The notes below the pieces were generated by a model that saw nothing but the letters and a program-made list of their open reading frames with translations, did no database searches and had not been told where the DNA came from. DNA of 64,000 nucleotides from Pardosa pseudoannulata (Eukaryota; Arthropoda; Arachnida; Araneae; Lycosidae), in contig CM063510.1 of NCBI GenBank assembly GCA_032207245.1, forward strand, positions 52,255,993 through 52,319,992, in the 5' to 3' direction. A program made the position numbers and the translations under genes. Positions 59,473 to 64,000 of this stretch are shown in pieces (positions within the stretch are counted from its first letter, which is position 1; each line of letters begins with the position of its first letter).

Positions 59473-59869
59473 TTAACCCTTTTTATCCTGACGGTACTTA
59501 GAAGTACCGCTTCAATCAAACACCTGTATATTCCTTATAAAGACGATTTTCCTGACGGTACTCACAAGGACATGACCGATGCAGTTCCTACAGCAGAAAA
59601 GAAATGACAGCACCAATCTGGAATCGTAGTAAATATTTTATAATTGGCATGCTGCATTCGAAGGTCCTATTCTGGTAGAGTTGATACACGTGTGGTTCAT
59701 TTGAGTAAATTTAATGGTTTATTACCAGTTATTTGGTACTATTATTTTTAGAGACTTCTATACTTCGAAGGTAAGCATTTTCTTTGTTTTATCCATAATT
59801 TAATGTTTTATTTTCTATCATAGAGTCAAAATATATGTTGGTACTAGAAAGTACCAGCTGCAAAATTAA
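59473..59869. mobile_element. Probable TTAA-flanked MITE 6
   Basis: 389 bp (59477-59865) between TTAA at 59473-59476 and 59866-59869. The very ends differ (CCCTTTTTATCC against TTTTGCAGCT), but a matching palindromic module sits just inside each: GGTACTTAGAAGTACC (about 59493-59508) and GGTACTAGAAAGTACC (about 59840-59855). 'Cctgacggtact' recurs at about 59551. By architecture it belongs with the other TTAA elements. Confidence is limited by the weak terminal match. Confidence 0.5.
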
Positions 59870-62800
59870 CTATTAAAATACAGTAAAAAATTAATTTTCT
59901 TTTTTCTATGATTATTTTCCATTAAAACTTATCTAATGATGCAAAAATGCAGTAAAAAAATTGATGGTAAATTAATTCAAAATATAAAAGGTTATTTTAG
60001 AATCTAGCAGAGGTTATAAACCTTTTTGACCGAATTCCTTCTGCACCTTAACAATGCAAACTTACAATGAGAGACAAAGGTAATATTCGTGTTTAAAACG
60101 ATTTTATGTAATAATCTCTGCTGCAAAGAGGATCTGAGATCCTGCGCAAGAACTCTACAGTTAAAACTTAGTGCGGACTTAGCGGAGTTTTAATATAATT
60201 ACATTTGTTGTTCTACTAGCTCTAGAAGATACTATAGCTGAATTCATTTGTATAATTTCAACACCTGAAGGCTATCAATTGAGTTCATACAGAGCTGTTA
60301 CTTATCAAGAGTCCAGTTATCTGGTTAAGCCTCAAGTCTATGCTTTAACCAAATAACTAGGTTATGAATAAGTATTTAAAAAAACGAATATACTGTAAAA
60401 TTCATTAAATGCTGGATGGAATAAAAAACATTCTAAGTACTTGTAATGCTGACGGATTGTTTGTAGGATTATCTATCTTTAGAAAAAGAAGTTCTAAGAA
60501 AATAAAATAATTTACAAACTATTTTTTAAATGACCTCAGTTAAAAGTGCTATGTGTCTATGATTTCAGAAATATAAATTAATTATCTCAAAATATCTTTA
60601 ACAATTTTTTAGTACAGAATAAACTCTTTATTAGATTTCAAACTTTAAAACATTGTTACGTTATATGTTCAGAAGTGAATACATATAAATTTAAAATAGA
60701 TATGACTGTTAGAAACGTTCATACGATGCTTCAAATTTTAATACAATAACTAGCTGCTTCGCACCCAGCCTTCGTTCTGGGTTATACATGTTTCTCAAAA
60801 GAAGGTTTAGAACCACTATTAAAGATAAACGTATCAGTAAAAATTCTGAATAAATCTCGAATGCTTCATATTGTTAATGAATAAGATAACTTATTAACAT
60901 AACGCAAACCCTGATATACATATGTACATTCGCTGTATAATAAATATTTGGTGATGAATTTAAAAAGTTTTATGTTTGAAAATCCTAATAAAATATATTA
61001 TTCTGTTTATGCATTTTTATGATATTCGTCTAACACAAGTTGGTTTTATATTTCTAATTAAAATTCTTTGTCAATGTTTGCCTATGAACTCAGCATTTCT
61101 AAGCGATCATTATCATATTCTACATATTATTCTGGCTAAACCTAAGGAGGTATAAGGAAGGTCTAATTAATTCAAGATCAAGGTAGGCTGGATATGTTAT
61201 ACTTTTTAATCCTTTTTTAGTGATCCAGTTTAAATATTTTATTTTTAGATTACTTATTCTTTTAATGTTCCTTTATAAATCCAAATGTTATATTAATGAA
61301 AATACTCAATAAAAAATAGCAGAATTTCTTAGTTTTCTAAAAATTTGACTCTTTTAAGAGATTAGTTGTAAGCGATAGGAACAATGTTAGGAATCCAAGT
61401 AGCATACAAGTATCAGTCAGCCATTTTTTTATTACGAAAGTTTCTACCTTATTTTAATTAAGTTTTTCTATCTTATAATCTGATTTAATTGCATCTAAGA
61501 AAAATACGTCAATAAGAAAGTACTTCAATCTATTGATTTTTTTCTGAAACAAAGCAAAAAGGCAAATTTTGTATAACGGCAAAACATTTTAGGGATATTT
61601 AATTTTTTTTTTCTTTTTCATTAAAATCAAACTTTTTTCTTTCTAATTTAATCCTTTAATGCCCGAGTGATTTCTGTCGATTTCATATCGATGCATATTT
61701 TAAATCTAAGTTATTATAGACTACACAGAATAAAATAAATTTATATAACACTAAAAGTAAAATTCATATAGCGGGATCCGAGTTAAACTCCTACACTAAA
61801 TTTATCTGTTCAATTTAAAATTTAAAAATGATTAAATTTTGAAAAATAAAATTTAATTTAAAAAATGATACACTTAATAAATATTTCTTTACAAAGAAAT
61901 TGAGATCTACAGTATATTTGAATTACATATAAGAGGGATATGGGAAAATAGTGTTAAAGTAAAACTCGCGCACTATAAAAAAGTCTCAGTTTTATTAAAT
62001 CAAAAAAATATTTTTTAGTACTTTTTGGGTAATTTTAATGTATCCTAAATGTATCCTAACTTATTTTGTCGGTTTTTGTATTTTCAAAATCTCAAATTAA
62101 AAAGTATAAAGTTTCTTTGATTGAATATATATTAGAAAATGGACAAAAATTTAATTCACTGAAAGAAGCTTTGGTTGTACAGCATGCGTAGTAATTAGTC
62201 AAAATATTTTTTTAAATTTTCACTACACAAAGAACGCAAGCTAAGCATTGGAAAGGTGTCTCAACGAAAGCTCGTAATCTTATTCTTATTTAATTTGCAT
62301 TTTTTCTTCATTCGATTCAGCCATTGTTAATCAAAGCGCTTTCCCCTGTGATCACAGTTAATTGGATCAAACAAAAGGAGGCTGAGAAAGAAAGAATGAA
62401 GTAGAATTTGTTGCTTTGGGCCACTATTGTACATAAGCTATTGTAAACATTATGTTTTGTTTACTGAGGAATGCAAAATAGAGAGGCAAGGCAAGATAAA
62501 TTAACCTCGCTCATTTTAATATCAATATTCCTTTCTTTTTCATACAATTATTTAATTAATTTTGTTTGACTTTGTGTGGTACCGCTTTGTAATAACTGAA
62601 AAATTAATTTGCATTTCAGCGTAAAATGAAAATTTAATATTACAATGAAATTCAAAATTCATTGTTGTGTTTCCTTCTTAGCAATCTTGAAAATAATACG
62701 AAAGCTATCATCGTCTACGCAGTATGAGGTTTATCTAGATTAAGACGAATTTTCATTAGAGTAAACAGAAAATTCAAATAAAAATACTCGAGGAGTTTTA

Positions 62801-63025
62801 GAGTTAATTGTATATTTATTTAAATCTTTTGAACTTTCCATTTGTAAAATGATGTATGACGTACTCTTTAAAACAGGAGGCAATATGCGTTATACATAGA
62901 ATATTTTTTACTATTCAGATAAACACGAGATACACATATAAAAGAAGACAAATATTTAAGGAAAGGCTTAAAAAGAAGAATATCTTAGTAAGTACAATTA
63001 CTTCCATATATTGATATCATTCCTA
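59870..63025. other. AT-rich non-coding region with one hairpin
   Basis: Mostly AT-rich. A hairpin with arms at 60315-60330 and 60342-60358 ('agttatctggttaagc' against 'gctttaaccaaataact', one extra base) is the only clear structure. The block from 60750 ('aactagctgcttcgcac') may share ends with 30668. A mixed-composition stretch at 62320-62500 has no recognisable content. Confidence 0.4.
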
Positions 63026-63967
63026 TTAAGGTATCCCTCTACGTTCGGAGCACATTTTTTTAAACGTAGAAACTAGTTCATGTTTTTACATTTTCAGATT
63101 TATTTTTTATATTATCATAGAGAATTGCTCTTCAAAATTTTTTTCTTAGAAGTTTTTATAAAATTTCTAAAAAATGAAGAAAATTTAGTAAAAAAATCGG
63201 TTTTTTCAAAAGGTTTAATTTTTTACTAAATTAAATTATTTCAATATTTTTTGATGCGACACATTTCTTATACATTGGACTAGTGAATCACTTAAAATCT
63301 TTGCTTAATTTACATTTGGTAAAAAATGTTGGTCCTTCAAAATCATACACATTGAACTTTTAACGAATTTTGATTACCGTTATAGCTAACTATGAGTGTA
63401 ACATCAGTAAAAAGTATCCAAATTTAAAGTTTTTAGGTCATTTACTAGTAAATACTATCAAAAGCATTCATAATATTTTTCAACAAAATATTTTAAAAAC
63501 TTTTTGAGAAATTACATTTCAAGTTTCTACATTTTATTTAAAATACCGTTCTGAGTAAAACGCATTTAAAGTTTATGAAAGCAACTTTAACTATTAAAAA
63601 ATTAAAACACATGTTTAAAATTCGACACTCTTTCTTGTTTCAAAACTTTCTAATTGCCAAGTTGCTAATTATTAAAAATACTAGAAAAATGTTAAAACTA
63701 ATCTTCATGAGAATATAAATTTGTCCAAAAAAAGATCTTTCAAAAGGCTTTAAATTCACAACGTCCGGTTGAGAAAATGCTACTTCCGGTTTGTATTGAC
63801 AGCTGTCAATGATGTTTAAACACCTGTAACTTTTCTTTAAAATGCCGTAGAGACAAAACAAAAACAGATTTAGAATCCTAAAAGTTGAAATTTTACAATA
63901 GAGAAATAGAAAAAAAATTATGATTTTTGGCAAAAAATGACATTTTTAACGTAGCCGGATACCTTAA
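63026..63967. mobile_element. TTAA-flanked MITE 7
   Basis: 934 bp (63030-63963) between TTAA at 63026-63029 and 63964-63967. Ends are GGTATCCCTCTACGTT (left) and GGTATCCGGCTACGTT read inward from the right, 14 of 16 matching. Sub-terminal palindromes are ctacgtt...aaacgtag (63040-63070) and a perfect 16-bp ATTGACAGCTGTCAAT (63795-63810). The minus-strand frame at 63640-63933 (97 codons) is hydrophobic and low-complexity with no transposase feature. It is the longest of the TTAA elements here. Confidence 0.8.
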
Positions 63968-64000
63968 TTATATATTTATTTCAATCTTTTGAAATTTCCA

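Noticed and set aside
62802..64000. 1.16-kb element between direct repeats (62802-62843 and 63964-64000)
   Set aside because: Only ~37 bp of AT-rich similarity. The right copy directly follows the TTAA of MITE 7 and the window ends there, so boundaries cannot be tested.

Overview
This window looks like intergenic, repeat-dominated nuclear DNA from an animal, most likely an arthropod. It is very AT-rich, has no long open reading frame, and is full of tRNA-derived SINEs, miniature DNA transposons, decayed Tc1/mariner and Tigger/pogo transposases, long (TA)n microsatellites and several unrelated satellite-like tandem arrays. An arachnid fits my recollection of such repeats, but this is only an impression: no host gene anchors the taxonomy. 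I found no convincing host protein-coding exon, no functional tRNA or rRNA gene, and nothing prokaryotic.

Layout. 0-1 kb: two copies of SINE family A. 1.96-4.98 kb: eight units of a ~380-bp tandem repeat in two interleaved subtypes. 7.47-7.55 kb: a 5'-truncated SINE A tail with an 11-bp target-site duplication. 8.17-9.17 kb and 15.80-16.64 kb: an inverted pair of one ~0.9-kb repeat (family B) around 6.6 kb that holds a dead Tc1 transposase (10.26-11.20 kb) and a TTAA element (14.29-14.85 kb). 16.65-17.28 kb: a second TTAA element. 18.1-19.3 kb: two adjacent fold-back structures. 19.8-22.4 kb: repeat C, duplicated block D split by element E, and a SINE of another family. 24.1-24.5 kb: a long compound microsatellite. 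25.5-30.1 kb: SINE A, two copies of SINE family 3, and seven units of a ~330-bp tandem repeat. 31.2-31.8 kb: repeat C between microsatellites. 33.06-33.56 kb: a SINE A cluster. 37.0-39.55 kb: six units of a ~423-bp tandem repeat. 40.6-43.5 kb: a local duplication carrying a CpG-rich island in one half and retroelement-like insert F in the other. 45.7-46.5 kb: an LTR-like block and repeat C. 46.7-48.0 kb: an extremely AT-rich island. 48.8-49.75 kb: second copy of F. 50.0-52.7 kb: three TTAA elements in a row, the middle one apparently hosting a Tigger-like element. 53.4-54.1 kb: a second Tc1/mariner remnant and element E. 54.9-55.3 kb: an LTR-like block. 55.6-59.47 kb: a three-unit array, a segmental duplicate and eleven units of an almost exact 234-bp repeat ending at another TTAA element. 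63.0-63.96 kb: a last TTAA element.

The clearest unifying observation is the density of TTAA-flanked, non-coding elements with matching terminal inverted repeats and, in most, sub-terminal palindromes. There are at least five well-supported copies and up to eight in total, in about six sequence families. They look like miniature derivatives of piggyBac-type transposons, and no piggyBac transposase is present. Nothing here suggests cooperating host genes; the window is best read as a record of transposon insertion, nesting and tandem-repeat turnover.
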